Shown here piece by piece: positions 8,312 through 17,150 of a stretch of DNA of 64,000 nt. Below the pieces are notes generated by a model. It was not told the origin of the DNA. It saw only the letters and a program-made list of their open reading frames with translations, and made no database searches. The stretch is from Cohnella abietis. Lineage in GTDB: Bacteria; Bacillota; Bacilli; Paenibacillales; Paenibacillaceae. Where the stretch lies: the NCBI RefSeq assembly GCF_004295585.1, contig NZ_AP019400.1, positions 3,694,001 to 3,758,000 on the forward strand, written 5' to 3'. Made by a program: the position numbers and the translations under genes. The first letter of the stretch is position 1, and every line of letters starts with the position of its first letter.

Positions 8312-9079
8312 TCAATCTAGTACAGCTCGTGAAAATAGGTCTTTCATTAATGAGTCATCTTCACATGCTTCCTTAAAGGCGATTGCAAAACTAAGTATGG
8401 CTTCTTTATTGTCTGTATAAATGCAGAACGTATCGGCTTCTGGGTCAAATCGTATGATATCAACTAAGTGAGGCATTTTCTCTTCAAGAAACACGGCTGC
8501 TAATGAACCCCAATCATAGCCATTGCCCTCAAATCCTTCTTCGGCTCGTGTTTGAAAAACTTCATGCTTATATTTTCCAACACCTAAAATCATTGATATG
8601 CTTCCATTATTATGCGCAACTAGCCCAAATGGGTTTATTTTTTCTTCAATTTCTAACAACCGGGGGTCAGTCCCACTCCGCATCCCCTTTTCAACGTTCA
8701 CGATATGGTTGGTTTCATTGCCTGCTCTAGCAGCGGCGTTGCGGCTCATTTCTAAAAACTTATTGCCATGGGAATCTTCAGGATCTAATACTACAGCTTG
8801 TTCAAAAGCAACTATCGCTTCCTTATACTGTTTAAGGTAATAATAAGCGTATCCTATTCTGAAATGCCAAAGAGGGTCGTGCTCGCCTTGCTCTTGCACA
8901 GATAAAAAATATTGGATCGCTTCATTATAGTTTTCTTGATTATTCAATGCTCTTCCCAAATGGCACACTAACTCATAATCCCTGTCCGCTTCGGGTATTT
9001 CCGTAATTTTGTTGATGATTTTCGCATACTGGCTCTTGTTATGCCAAAGGTTGAGCTGCTTCAATAGACCCTCATCCAT
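8312..9079 (-). CDS. TPR-repeat protein with Imm51-like C-terminal domain
   Basis: A 255-residue cytoplasmic protein with no signal peptide. Residues about 35-115 hold tetratricopeptide-like helices ('ELVCHLGRALNNQENYNEAIQ', then 'PLWHFRIGYAYYYLKQYKEAI'). The C-terminal 120 residues ('NPFGLVAHNNGSISMILG', then 'GNGYDWGSLAAVFLEEKMP', then 'DTFCIYTDNKEAILSFAIAFK') resemble immunity protein family Imm51 from polymorphic toxin systems, from memory. If so, it would neutralise a toxin, yet no toxin gene lies nearby, making it an orphan. A decayed partial copy is at 3022-3342. AGAGGAGAGG precedes the ATG. The TPR call is firm; the Imm51 call is moderate. Confidence 0.7.
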   Translation of the reverse strand: MDEGLLKQLNLWHNKSQYAKIINKITEIPEADRDYELVCHLGRALNNQENYNEAIQYFLSVQEQGEHDPLWHFRIGYAYYYLKQYKEAIVAFEQAVVLDPEDSHGNKFLEMSRNAAARAGNETNHIVNVEKGMRSGTDPRLLEIEEKINPFGLVAHNNGSISMILGVGKYKHEVFQTRAEEGFEGNGYDWGSLAAVFLEEKMPHLVDIIRFDPEADTFCIYTDNKEAILSFAIAFKEACEDDSLMKDLFSRAVLD

Positions 9080-9183
9080 CTTTGTAACCTCTCCTCTAAC
9101 TTTAATAAAAATATGGTTTCCATATATTATAATAACCCATATGATTTATATAAAAAATAAGGGCTATGTAAATGCTAACAAAT

Positions 9184-9570
9184 CGTACTCGGTACCTTAT
9201 TGCGGCTGAACGCATGGATTGGCGGCTCATAGTGAACGCTCGGTACCTTATTTCGGCTAAAAGTGTGGATTGGCGACCCATAGTGAACGCTCGGTACCTT
9301 ATTTCGGCTAAAAGTGTGGATTGGCGGCTCATAGTGAACGCTCGGTACCTTATTTCGGAAGAAAGGGGGGATTGGCAACCCATAGTGAACGCTCGGTACC
9401 TTATTTAGAAAGAAAGGGGGGATTGGCAACCCATAGTGAACGCTCGGTACCTTATTTAGAAAGAAAGGGGGGATTGGCAACCCATAGTGAACGCTCGGTA
9501 CCTTATTTCGGAAGAAAGGGGGGATTGGCAACCCATAGTGAACGCTCGGTACCTTATTTCGGAAGCACAA
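9184..9570. repeat. Tandem array, 51-bp unit, about 7.5 copies, GGTACC core
   Basis: GGTACC recurs at 9191, 9242, 9293, 9344, 9395, 9446, 9497 and 9548, exactly 51 bases apart. Each unit contains 'ccatagtgaacgctcggtac' or a close variant. The first three units differ in their middle (aagtgtgg or acgcatgg) from the later ones (agaaagggggg), as expected for expansion of one variant. Since 51 is divisible by three, frames on both strands stay open and encode 17-residue repeats, but no start signal, signal peptide or family supports a protein. The array stands between the TPR gene promoter and the terminator of the next gene. Confidence 0.9.
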
Positions 9571-9596
9571 AAATAAAAAGCCGCGATTTGCGCGAC
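9571..9596 (-). terminator. Rho-independent terminator of the ABC/PLP operon
   Basis: Minus strand GTCGCG-CAAAT-CGCGGC followed by TTTTTATTTTT, about 30 bases after the stop of the PLP enzyme gene. It ends the operon that begins at 16745. Confidence 0.8.
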
Positions 9597-9624
9597 CTTT
9601 AATGGGACAATGTATTTGACTGGT

Positions 9625-10815
9625 TTATAGGCTAGCTAACGCCTGATTAAAGTCTTCCATTAAATCATCGATATCCTCGAGCCCAACAGATATCCTAACG
9701 GTGTGCTCTAATCGGGTTTCATGCTCGGTGCGAGATTTCTGTTCGGGATTAAGGGCTAGACCCGGGGAATAAATCAGACTTTCGAAGCCTCCCCAACTCA
9801 CGCCGATTTGAAATAGCTTCAAATTGTTCATTAGCTTTGCTACAGCAGAAGGACCGCCATGCAGCTCAAAGCTGAATAATCCCGTATTCCCGCTAAACTG
9901 TTTTGCCGCAAGCTCATGCTGCTCATGCTGCTCCAGCAATGGAAGATTAACTCTGCTGACTTGAGGGTGCTGGCTAAGTATAAGCGCAATTTGCTTCGCG
10001 GATTCGGCATGCTGCTTCATACGTAGTCCGAATGTCTTCAGCCCACGAGTAAGCAGCCACGCCTCCAACGGTGCTAATGTAGCCCCAAGCAGAACAATTT
10101 CATTGTTCGCGATTGCGTTGATCCGCTCTTGCGAAGCAATGACTACGCCAGCAGTCACATCACTGTGACCTGACAAATATTTGGAAGCGGAATGGATCAC
10201 GATGTCAATGCCCCATTCAATGGGGCGCATTGTTGCAGGTGTTGCACAAGTGTTATCCATTACCGTTAGTAATCGATGTTCCTTGGCGATTTGGACGACA
10301 GCCGGAATATCGAACACATCCATGTAGAAGGTTGATAACCCTTCACAATACAGCATTTTCGTATTCGGCTTAATCGCTGCTTGTACCTTGTCTAATTGTC
10401 TGAAATCCACGAAATCAGCAGTAATACCAAACCTAGGCAAGTAGTTCTGTAGCAGCTGATGTGTGCCACCGTATATCGGATAGCTGCACACCACATGGTC
10501 GCCTTGACTCAAGCAGTGAAGCAACGTAGAGGAGATCGCCGCCATACCCGAAGTGAATAGCTTAGCCGCCTCTCCCTTTTCCAACGCTGCTAGCTTCTTC
10601 TCAGCTATCTGCTGAGTTGGATTAGAAATTCTTGAATAATAATAAGTGTCTTCCTGCCATTGCGCCTTATGGAATGCCTCATACGAATCAAATGTAAATA
10701 GTGTATTAATAAATACGGGTGGAACAACCGCTCCTAGAAACGTTTCATCCCCATAGTGGGCAAGAATGGTTTGCATTCCTGCATCCTTGGTTTTCTTCCC
10801 TAATTGCTTGCTCAT
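9625..10815 (-). CDS. Cys/Met-metabolism PLP-dependent enzyme (C-S lyase/synthase family)
   Basis: A 396-residue fold-type I enzyme of the cystathionine gamma-synthase/beta-lyase/methionine gamma-lyase family. The PLP lysine is K212 in 'HSASKYLSGHSDV'. Also visible are 'YYYSRISNPTQQIAEKKLAALE', the 'FTSGMAAISSTLL' cofactor loop, and 'MDNTCATPATMRP'. Which of the family's reactions it performs cannot be told from motifs. It follows the sugar-type permease gene by 47 bases with a good GAGGA site, so it is probably the last gene of that operon. This is odd company for a CUT1 transporter and may hint at a sulfur- or amino-containing substrate, or simply a fused transcription unit. Confidence 0.85.
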   Translation of the reverse strand: MSKQLGKKTKDAGMQTILAHYGDETFLGAVVPPVFINTLFTFDSYEAFHKAQWQEDTYYYSRISNPTQQIAEKKLAALEKGEAAKLFTSGMAAISSTLLHCLSQGDHVVCSYPIYGGTHQLLQNYLPRFGITADFVDFRQLDKVQAAIKPNTKMLYCEGLSTFYMDVFDIPAVVQIAKEHRLLTVMDNTCATPATMRPIEWGIDIVIHSASKYLSGHSDVTAGVVIASQERINAIANNEIVLLGATLAPLEAWLLTRGLKTFGLRMKQHAESAKQIALILSQHPQVSRVNLPLLEQHEQHELAAKQFSGNTGLFSFELHGGPSAVAKLMNNLKLFQIGVSWGGFESLIYSPGLALNPEQKSRTEHETRLEHTVRISVGLEDIDDLMEDFNQALASL

Positions 10816-10862
10816 CTTGTCCTCTTCACCCTCTACCTCTATCTATTCAAACTTACCGAGTG

Positions 10863-11699
10863 TTATCCTTTAACAGCTCCATCTGTCAATCCATTTACAA
10901 CAAATCGCTGCATAAAGGCAAACATAATCAACGATGGAACGGTTGCTGCTATGCCTCCAGCCGTCATGACACCCCAGTCAATATCATAGTTGTGAATAAA
11001 CATGTTCAATCCTACTGGAATTGTTTTCAAACTGTCGCTGCTTATTATCATCACTGCTCCCAGCAGATCGTTCCACGCTCCAATAAAAGCAAAGATGAAG
11101 GTTGCAATCACACCCGGTACCATTAATGGCAAAATGATTTTGAACAGTGACTGCATTTTGTTGCAGCCGTCGATCAATGCAGCTTCTTCAAGATCCATCG
11201 GAATTCGGTCGAAAAAGCTCCGCATTAAGATCAAGCTAAATGGAATAGTCCCAACTGTGTAAAAAAGGATGAGTCCGCCCATTGTGTTGGTTAAGCCAAG
11301 CTTGGAATACATAATAATCGTCGGTACTAACACGAGGACACCTGGAATCAATTGTGTTAACAGCAAGCCGTAAATGACAAGTTTATGTCCTCTGAATTTG
11401 AATCTCGCCATCGCATAACCGCCAAGAACGGCCAGACTAGTACCAAATAATCCGGTAGCTAATGAAAGAATAATACTGTTCTTAAAAAACACGGCAAAAT
11501 TAGAGGTTTCAAAAAGGTAGATGTAATTGTCAAATGTAATATGTTTAGGCCAATACTGAATATTTGTTGTAAGGATATCTAATTTGGGTTTTAACGATGT
11601 AATGAATAGCCAATAGAATGGCGCTAATACCATCAGCAGATAACCCAACAAAACAACAAAACGGACAATAACAATAGACGTACGTTGTTTTTTGTTCAT
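10863..11699 (-). CDS. CUT1 ABC transporter permease (MalG type)
   Basis: A 278-residue permease with six helices and the cytoplasmic EAA loop 'DLEEAALIDGCNKMQSLFKI' that contacts the ATPase. It is the inner of two permeases: its ATG at 11699 shares one base with the stop of the MalF-type gene, so they are translationally coupled. Like most CUT1 systems here, no ATPase gene is in the operon; a shared MsmX-type ATPase encoded elsewhere is the usual partner. Substrate is probably a sugar or glycerol-phosphate-like compound, judged from the phosphoesterase genes upstream. Confidence 0.9.
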   Translation of the reverse strand: MNKKQRTSIVIVRFVVLLGYLLMVLAPFYWLFITSLKPKLDILTTNIQYWPKHITFDNYIYLFETSNFAVFFKNSIILSLATGLFGTSLAVLGGYAMARFKFRGHKLVIYGLLLTQLIPGVLVLVPTIIMYSKLGLTNTMGGLILFYTVGTIPFSLILMRSFFDRIPMDLEEAALIDGCNKMQSLFKIILPLMVPGVIATFIFAFIGAWNDLLGAVMIISSDSLKTIPVGLNMFIHNYDIDWGVMTAGGIAATVPSLIMFAFMQRFVVNGLTDGAVKG

Positions 11700-12583
11700 T
11701 ATAAGTTACCTGCTTTTTCAAATTTAGTGAGACGAAGGTAAACAAACGTAAATAGGAGTAATAACACCATAAAGAATAGACCAATAGCCGCTGCTTGACC
11801 GTAGTCTAGCGATGCAAAAGCTTTCATGAACATGTAGGAAGCTAAGGTGTTGGATGAATTTGCAGGTCCGCCAGTCGTCATAATATAGATCAATTCGGCA
11901 GATGAAAACACCCAAATAGTTCTTAGCAGCAATGTAATCAGAATGGTTTGCTTGATATAACTGAAGGTAACATTCCAAAACCTAGAAATCATGCCCGCTC
12001 CATCCATTTCCGCCGCCTCGTAAATCTCATGCGGAATAGATTGCATCGCTGCAAGCAGCATGATTGCAAAGAAAGGAATTCCCGTCCAGGCCATGGCAAT
12101 AATAACCGAGTATAGCGCCATCCTAGGATCGGACAGGAAATAAATTTTTTCGTGAATGATTCCAAGCTTCAGCAGAATATCATTGATAGGTCCGTACTCT
12201 GTATTAAATAACCAGCGGAACGTCAAGCCAATGACAAAGGAGGAAACTGCCCATGGCAAGAAAACGACAGCCTGATAAATATTACGCAAAGGAAATGGGC
12301 GACTTAAAGCCAAAGCGAGAATTAAACCAAGTACAAATTGCGCCCCTACCGTTACAACTACCCAGATTAGAGTGTTTTTCATGATTAACGGAAAGTTGTT
12401 ATCCGTAAGAACCGCTTTAAAGTTCTCAATTCCGTTAAAACCAATATCATTAGGAGCGGTCAGCTTATAGCTTTGGAAGGCGTACATGATAGAACTCAAT
12501 AAGGGATACGCTAGAAAAATAAATAATAGAAAAAAACTAGGAAAGAGCAGTATATACGGTTCATTCTTACGAAGATATTTCAA
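11699..12583 (-). CDS. CUT1 ABC transporter permease (MalF type)
   Basis: A permease of about 294 residues. It opens with 'NEPYILLFPSFFLLFIFLAYPLL', has the EAA loop 'EAAEMDGAGMISRFWNVTF', and ends with a long hydrophobic segment. The frame is open up to 12700, but the region before 12583 contains a stem-loop. TTG at 12583 sits 9 bases after GGGGG and gives the normal MalF-family N-terminus, so I chose it. It follows the solute-binding protein gene and pairs with the MalG-type gene. Confidence 0.85.
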   Translation of the reverse strand: MKYLRKNEPYILLFPSFFLLFIFLAYPLLSSIMYAFQSYKLTAPNDIGFNGIENFKAVLTDNNFPLIMKNTLIWVVVTVGAQFVLGLILALALSRPFPLRNIYQAVVFLPWAVSSFVIGLTFRWLFNTEYGPINDILLKLGIIHEKIYFLSDPRMALYSVIIAMAWTGIPFFAIMLLAAMQSIPHEIYEAAEMDGAGMISRFWNVTFSYIKQTILITLLLRTIWVFSSAELIYIMTTGGPANSSNTLASYMFMKAFASLDYGQAAAIGLFFMVLLLLFTFVYLRLTKFEKAGNL

Positions 12584-12621
12584 TTGAAGAAACCCCCAGT
12601 TACTTCTGAATTTCAAAAACA

Positions 12622-12651
12622 TATCAGGGGTCAGTGAACTAACCCCTGATA
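12622..12651 (-). terminator. Intercistronic stem-loop after the binding-protein gene
   Basis: Minus strand ATCAGGGGT and ACCCCTGAT form a 9-bp perfect stem with a 10-base loop, followed by ATGTTTTT. Located between the binding protein and the first permease, it probably stabilises the upstream message and partly terminates, giving more binding protein than permease. Confidence 0.7.
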
Positions 12652-12677
12652 GCATAGAAATTATACTAATCGCATCA

Positions 12678-14027
12678 TTAGCCTTTATAATTTGCTGCAT
12701 GTGGAACTGGAATGTCAGGGTGATCTTTCATAAATTTCTGCTGTGCCTTCGTTAAGAAGTCTCCCAAATGCTTCATTGTATCTTCAGCTGATTGTGTACC
12801 CAATAAATATTTTTGTACTTCTGCATCCATTAAGCTTTCTCTGAACTCACCAAGCTCAGGGAATTTGCCATAATCAGCAGGAGGTATCAGCTTCGGATCA
12901 TTCAACATATCGATAAAACCTTTCATTGGACCTTGGCCTATCTCAGGATCTTTAAGAGAATCTTGCATGATCGGGATCATGGTCATTACTTTACTATATT
13001 TATTATTGTTTTCCGGTTTGGATAAAAATTCGATAAATTTCCAAGCTGCTTCTTTATTCTTAGAGTTTTTGGAAATACTGTAGCCCCATGAAGCTCCTGC
13101 TCCACCATATGTGTTGCCATCTAATGCAGCAGGATTAGGAATAACCGTCCAAGTACCATCCTTCATGGAGGCTTTTGCCGTAGCTACTACTTCAGTAGTT
13201 TGAGCTAGTATTCCAGTTACGCCAGATGTGAAGCCCTGCACCATTTCTTGGTATCCCCAGTTTATGGAGTCCTTTGGAGCCCAGCCTTTTTTATAGATAT
13301 CGGTGTATCTCTTGAATGCAGTCAATGCTTCGGGTCTTAAAAGAACCGATGTGCCGTCTGCTTCATAGCTTTCACCTTTTGTAACAGAGAAAATGTAAGC
13401 TAAGATTTGGTCAAACCCTGCACGAGCTCCACGGTATGAAAAACCATAACGATTTTGGGATGGATCTGTCAATTTCTCAGCGACATTAAACAATTCATCC
13501 CATGTTTTAGGTAATTCCAGATTAGCTTCTTTCATCCAGTCCGTTCTTATGAACAATGCACCGCCCATAAAAGCATCCGGGATGAGATAAACATCTTTGA
13601 ATGGTTCACGCTGCTGTTGCTCGATTGTAACGTTTTTTACGAAGGCTGTAAGATTATCTTTCTTATCCCATTCATCATATTGGGTCGAAATCGGCTCCAG
13701 ATAGCCTGCTGGAACAAAAGTAGTTAACCAAGCTGGGTAAACGTTGACGACATCGGGCAATGTTTTGCTTTGACCTTGTGTTGTCAGCTTTGCAAACGCC
13801 TGATCCCAAGGTACTGTTTCCAAATTAACTTTGATATTCGTATTTTCTTTTTCGAATTCAGCAATGATTTCATTAAAGAATTTCTCTCTCTCGGGCGAGG
13901 GAGCAACGTCAGTAAAGCTGATTTCAATCTTCTTACCTGAACCTCCATTGCCGCCGCTGCTGCTGCAAGCAGTTGTAACTAGTAATGCCGTGCTAATAGC
14001 TACTAACCCAATCATTCTTAAATTCAT
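12678..14027 (-). CDS. Extracellular solute-binding lipoprotein (CUT1, family 1)
   Basis: A 449-residue lipoprotein with signal peptide MNLRMIGLVAISTALLVTTAC, lipidated at Cys21, then a Ser/Gly linker. The mature protein begins 'KIEISFTDVAPSPEREKFFNEII' and has the family-1 hallmark 'GGAGASWGYSISKNSKNKEAAWKFIEFLS' near two thirds of its length. It captures the substrate at the outer membrane face for the two permeases downstream. An 8-base-spaced GAGAGGGGT precedes the ATG. The ligand is not evident; upstream PHP, phosphoesterase and HAD genes favour a phosphorylated or phosphodiester substrate. Confidence 0.9.
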   Translation of the reverse strand: MNLRMIGLVAISTALLVTTACSSSGGNGGSGKKIEISFTDVAPSPEREKFFNEIIAEFEKENTNIKVNLETVPWDQAFAKLTTQGQSKTLPDVVNVYPAWLTTFVPAGYLEPISTQYDEWDKKDNLTAFVKNVTIEQQQREPFKDVYLIPDAFMGGALFIRTDWMKEANLELPKTWDELFNVAEKLTDPSQNRYGFSYRGARAGFDQILAYIFSVTKGESYEADGTSVLLRPEALTAFKRYTDIYKKGWAPKDSINWGYQEMVQGFTSGVTGILAQTTEVVATAKASMKDGTWTVIPNPAALDGNTYGGAGASWGYSISKNSKNKEAAWKFIEFLSKPENNNKYSKVMTMIPIMQDSLKDPEIGQGPMKGFIDMLNDPKLIPPADYGKFPELGEFRESLMDAEVQKYLLGTQSAEDTMKHLGDFLTKAQQKFMKDHPDIPVPHAANYKG

Positions 14028-14122
14028 CGAAATACCCCTCTCAATGCCATTTTTTATAATGCTATTTCCAATTACAAGGTGCTGCTTCTATGAATAAGAA
14101 TTCATATTGTTAAAGAATACCC

Positions 14123-15070
14123 TCACTCTTCGGAGACAATCCAAAATGGCTGGGACCACGCCATCTTGTTGCCACGCCCAAAGCACTCGATACGTACATA
14201 GAAGGCTTCACTCAGTTCTTTATTGTGCAATCTGTGATTCTCACGCAATTCCTTCATGGTCAAAGTGGAAGAGCCTCCTTCTACTTTTTTCAAAACAACC
14301 CCATTTCGACTAATCCAATGAACTTCATCAGCATCGGATTCTATTGAAATACACTTATTGTTATCCTTTGCTTCAATTTTTGTAATGGAGACTCCCGTTG
14401 ATGCATAAAAGCGTCCCTCTGAAAGAGCATCGACAATTCCTTTTGGATGAATGGCTTGCGAATCTGGCCACTGCACACAGTTCCAAGCAATAAATTGATC
14501 TTCCCGTGCATGCTGGTCATCCGTTGCATGGCCATAAATCCTCCATCCCTTACTCAACAGATAGTCCCAGCGATTAGTCGCTAAAGCCTGTCCAAAAAGT
14601 CTTTCGATAACCCCAGTATAGATTTCTATACCTTTAATACCTTCCATCGTATCAAGCATTTGATCTGTACAATAATCATGAACGGGCTTGAAGTTGGGAT
14701 GATTGAAAATGCAAAGTCCTCCGGCCTGATGCACTCTATCCATAATTTCCTTAGGTGTTAATTCAAGCGCTGGAAGTACTCTGTCAGCTCCAAGATATTG
14801 AAGAGTTTGTTCGTCTTTAGCCGCGACCTCTACGGCCGGGATTACACACATCTTCGTATAGGGCTGTAGTTCTTCTAGTCTGAGTAACAAATCATGTTCG
14901 GAAAGGGCAAAGTAATCGTATCCAGCTTCCTCATAAGCACGCACAATTGTTAAAGGCTCGTCGGTACCATCCGACCTCGTCGAATGTCCATGATGATTGC
15001 CGCGAAGCCATGTGGAGCTGACGTCTGACTCAAAGTAGGGCGATATAAATTTATGTTGTTTTATTTCCAT
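14123..15070 (-). CDS. PHP-domain metal-dependent phosphoesterase (CehA-like)
   Basis: A 315-residue protein with PHP motifs: 'GNHHGHSTRSDGT' near the N-terminus, 'YDYFALSEHDL', 'CVIPAVEV' and 'CIFNHPN', which supply His, Asp and Glu ligands for a di- or trinuclear metal centre. PHP proteins hydrolyse phosphomono- or diesters. No signal peptide, so it acts in the cytoplasm after uptake. It is third in the operon after HAD and metallophosphoesterase genes and directly before the binding protein. Start at 15070 is preceded by GAGAGGAA. Substrate not determined. Confidence 0.8.
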   Translation of the reverse strand: MEIKQHKFISPYFESDVSSTWLRGNHHGHSTRSDGTDEPLTIVRAYEEAGYDYFALSEHDLLLRLEELQPYTKMCVIPAVEVAAKDEQTLQYLGADRVLPALELTPKEIMDRVHQAGGLCIFNHPNFKPVHDYCTDQMLDTMEGIKGIEIYTGVIERLFGQALATNRWDYLLSKGWRIYGHATDDQHAREDQFIAWNCVQWPDSQAIHPKGIVDALSEGRFYASTGVSITKIEAKDNNKCISIESDADEVHWISRNGVVLKKVEGGSSTLTMKELRENHRLHNKELSEAFYVRIECFGRGNKMAWSQPFWIVSEE

Positions 15071-15091
15071 TACTTTTCATTCCTCTCTTAA

Positions 15092-15919
15092 TCAGCAATT
15101 AGTTGTTATGAAACGAAGCTCCAAGTCGATGTGCCGGACCGGCGGCTGGATTTGGTCGGCGAAATAAAGTAGTTCCTCGCCCAGCCCTTGTCCGTATTGC
15201 GTAAGCAAGTCATCATTCAAGAAATGAGTTTCAATAAATACATCACTGTCTTGTACTGTAATGACCCGGTAAGATGGTTTTATTAGGCAAGCGGCGGTCT
15301 GAATATACACCCATGGACTGCTCTGGTGTGTAGAGTGAATATGATTGTGACCGTTGCAATACAACCCGATTCCCTGCTTACTCGCGAGAATGTTTGTTAG
15401 CCGGTCATTCCGGATGGAAAGATGCTCCATTTCGGAAAAAGTGGTCGTTCCAAACAACGGGTGATGGGCAAACAATATAACCGGCTTGCTCTCGCTGCTC
15501 AATATCAATTCCTGCAGCCAGTCGAGTTGTTCGTCCGAGATCGCTCCAGAAGAGTCATCAGGACACTGTTCCCGCGCCGTATCGATAAACGCCACAATGG
15601 CATCCTCCGTCGACACATGATAATACAAGGGACGCTGTATTACCGTAGATATCAGCTCCTTAGGAATCGTCAAAGCATCATGATTTCCTATCGCTTGGTA
15701 GAAGTGAATATGTCTCTCATTCGCAATTTGGTAGATCCGGCCGAATTCCGCAGGAGAACCAGAATGCGTTAAGTCACCAACTGATACATGCATATCGGCC
15801 GGGACCTGAAATACATGATCGAGATAACGTTTGAGGAAATCTTCCTGATACTCCTTCAACGAAGGATCAGCGAGCGATTGCGAATAATGCAGGTCCCCCA
15901 TCACTACGATCTTCAACAT
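15092..15919 (-). CDS. Calcineurin-like metallophosphoesterase
   Basis: A 275-residue cytoplasmic metallophosphoesterase with all five motifs in order: GDLHY, 'SVGDLTHSG', 'AIGNHDALT', 'FAHHPLFG' and 'NGHNHIH'. These bind two metal ions and cleave phosphodiesters or monoesters. The GNHD/GHxH arrangement resembles GlpQ/CpdA-type phosphodiesterases. The ATG at 15919 follows a GGGGGG; the open frame to 16105 overlaps the HAD gene and is not used. Together with PHP and HAD proteins it forms a three-enzyme phosphoester-removing set. Confidence 0.85.
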   Translation of the reverse strand: MLKIVVMGDLHYSQSLADPSLKEYQEDFLKRYLDHVFQVPADMHVSVGDLTHSGSPAEFGRIYQIANERHIHFYQAIGNHDALTIPKELISTVIQRPLYYHVSTEDAIVAFIDTAREQCPDDSSGAISDEQLDWLQELILSSESKPVILFAHHPLFGTTTFSEMEHLSIRNDRLTNILASKQGIGLYCNGHNHIHSTHQSSPWVYIQTAACLIKPSYRVITVQDSDVFIETHFLNDDLLTQYGQGLGEELLYFADQIQPPVRHIDLELRFITTNC

Positions 15920-15944
15920 GGCTATCCCCCCAGTCCTGGCTGTC

Positions 15945-16745
15945 TTAGATCTGATTGCGCAACTTCCTGAAGAAGCCGTCAATTGTGGAAACCTTATAAG
16001 TGGGAACAGGGCTTGCTCGTGGACGACTTCTGTGGTAAGAAATCCAAAGCGTATCGATTCCCGCATTGCTGCCGCCCTTAATATCGGTGTAAATATTGTC
16101 GCCAACCATTAGGCAAGCGTCCCGGCTCGTTCCTGAAAGCTCAAGCGCTTTTTGAAACGGATATGGCTCGGGTTTTCCAATGGCAATAACGCTTGGACTG
16201 TCCAACATGGAAAGCACCGATGCCAGCAGTGCCCCAGTCTCTGGCACTCGCTCCCCTAACGCACCTGGGTGGTACACATCGGAATTTGTAAGAACTAGTT
16301 TTGCCCCCCTCTGCACTTGGTTGACGGTTCTCCTCAATTTCTCGTAATTAAAGTGGACATCCCGGCCTAATACTATGAATTCGGATGTGCTGTGATCGTC
16401 CAGGCGGACGACTCGATGTCCAAACCCCTTTAAGCTAGCCTCCAAGGATTCCGATCCGCATACCGATACAGTTACCTTGCCGTACTTCTCTAGCAGATAT
16501 TTTCCGGTTAAATCGGTAGCTACCATAGCCTGCATTCCCACAACAGGAAATCCCATGTCCGACATATTGGCAAGTACCTCATCCGATGTCTCGGTTGAAT
16601 TATTGCTCAGAAAAATGATCTTTTTGTTCATATCTGCTAGGTATGAGATAAGTGCGATTGACCCTGGGTAAGGTTCATTTCCCGTGTACAAGCATCCATC
16701 CAGGTCAAAAATATATGTTTCATAATGCCCAAGCTCAGATGTCAT
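15945..16745 (-). CDS. HAD-IIA sugar-phosphatase (NagD/AraL-like)
   Basis: A protein of about 266 residues. It has 'YIFDLDGCLYTG' (nucleophile Asp and acid Asp), 'FLSNNST' (motif II), 'IGKPEPYPFQKAL' (motif III Lys) and 'MVGDNIYTDIKGGSNAGIDTLWI' (motif IV). The cap domain between motifs II and III marks class IIA, whose members dephosphorylate sugar phosphates, glycerol phosphate or nitrophenyl phosphate. Start: ATG 16745 has GGGAG about 9 bases ahead; a TTG at 16790 is weaker. First gene of the operon running to 9625, divergent from an RpiR-type regulator. Confidence 0.85.
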   Translation of the reverse strand: MTSELGHYETYIFDLDGCLYTGNEPYPGSIALISYLADMNKKIIFLSNNSTETSDEVLANMSDMGFPVVGMQAMVATDLTGKYLLEKYGKVTVSVCGSESLEASLKGFGHRVVRLDDHSTSEFIVLGRDVHFNYEKLRRTVNQVQRGAKLVLTNSDVYHPGALGERVPETGALLASVLSMLDSPSVIAIGKPEPYPFQKALELSGTSRDACLMVGDNIYTDIKGGSNAGIDTLWISYHRSRPRASPVPTYKVSTIDGFFRKLRNQI

Positions 16746-17150
16746 CCCTATTTTCTCCCGATTCCGATCTATGAAGTATAATTCTTCCAATAATTATTTC
16801 CATAGAATTTTATTTCTTATTCACTACAGATAGCCTAGTAGCCTAGTCATGATCCGAAACTTACTGCCTTCCATCGTTCGCTATCGTATTTTAATAAATG
16901 AAGATTCGATTCTTGGATCATACCTCCTGACTTCCCGTTCTCATTGGAGAAAATAAATTCTTCGACTAATTAATTTACAAAGAATAATATTCCTTATTGA
17001 TCAAGCATTTTAATCATAACTATTGAATGTTAACTGAAGATTATTTCGCTGTTTAAATTTTGTTAAACTGAACGTGGTTTACTTGAATGGATTGGAATGT
17101 GATAATATAAAATCTTAGATGATGATTAATTAAAATTATGGAGAGCGTTC
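16746..17150. promoter_or_regulatory. Divergent intergenic region of the phosphoester operon and its RpiR regulator
   Basis: A non-coding 405-base stretch, AT-rich. For the plus-strand regulator a promoter-like pair is visible: TTTACT at 17078-17083, 17 bases, then GATAAT at 17101-17106. For the minus-strand operon I see no clear promoter. No consensus cre site was found. Confidence 0.5.

Noticed and set aside
9184..9570. CRISPR array
   Set aside because: Repeats are contiguous 51-bp units without unique spacers and no cas genes are nearby.
9172..9602. Repeat-encoded proteins on both strands
   Set aside because: Open frames are forced by the 51-base period; no ribosome binding site, signal peptide or family match.
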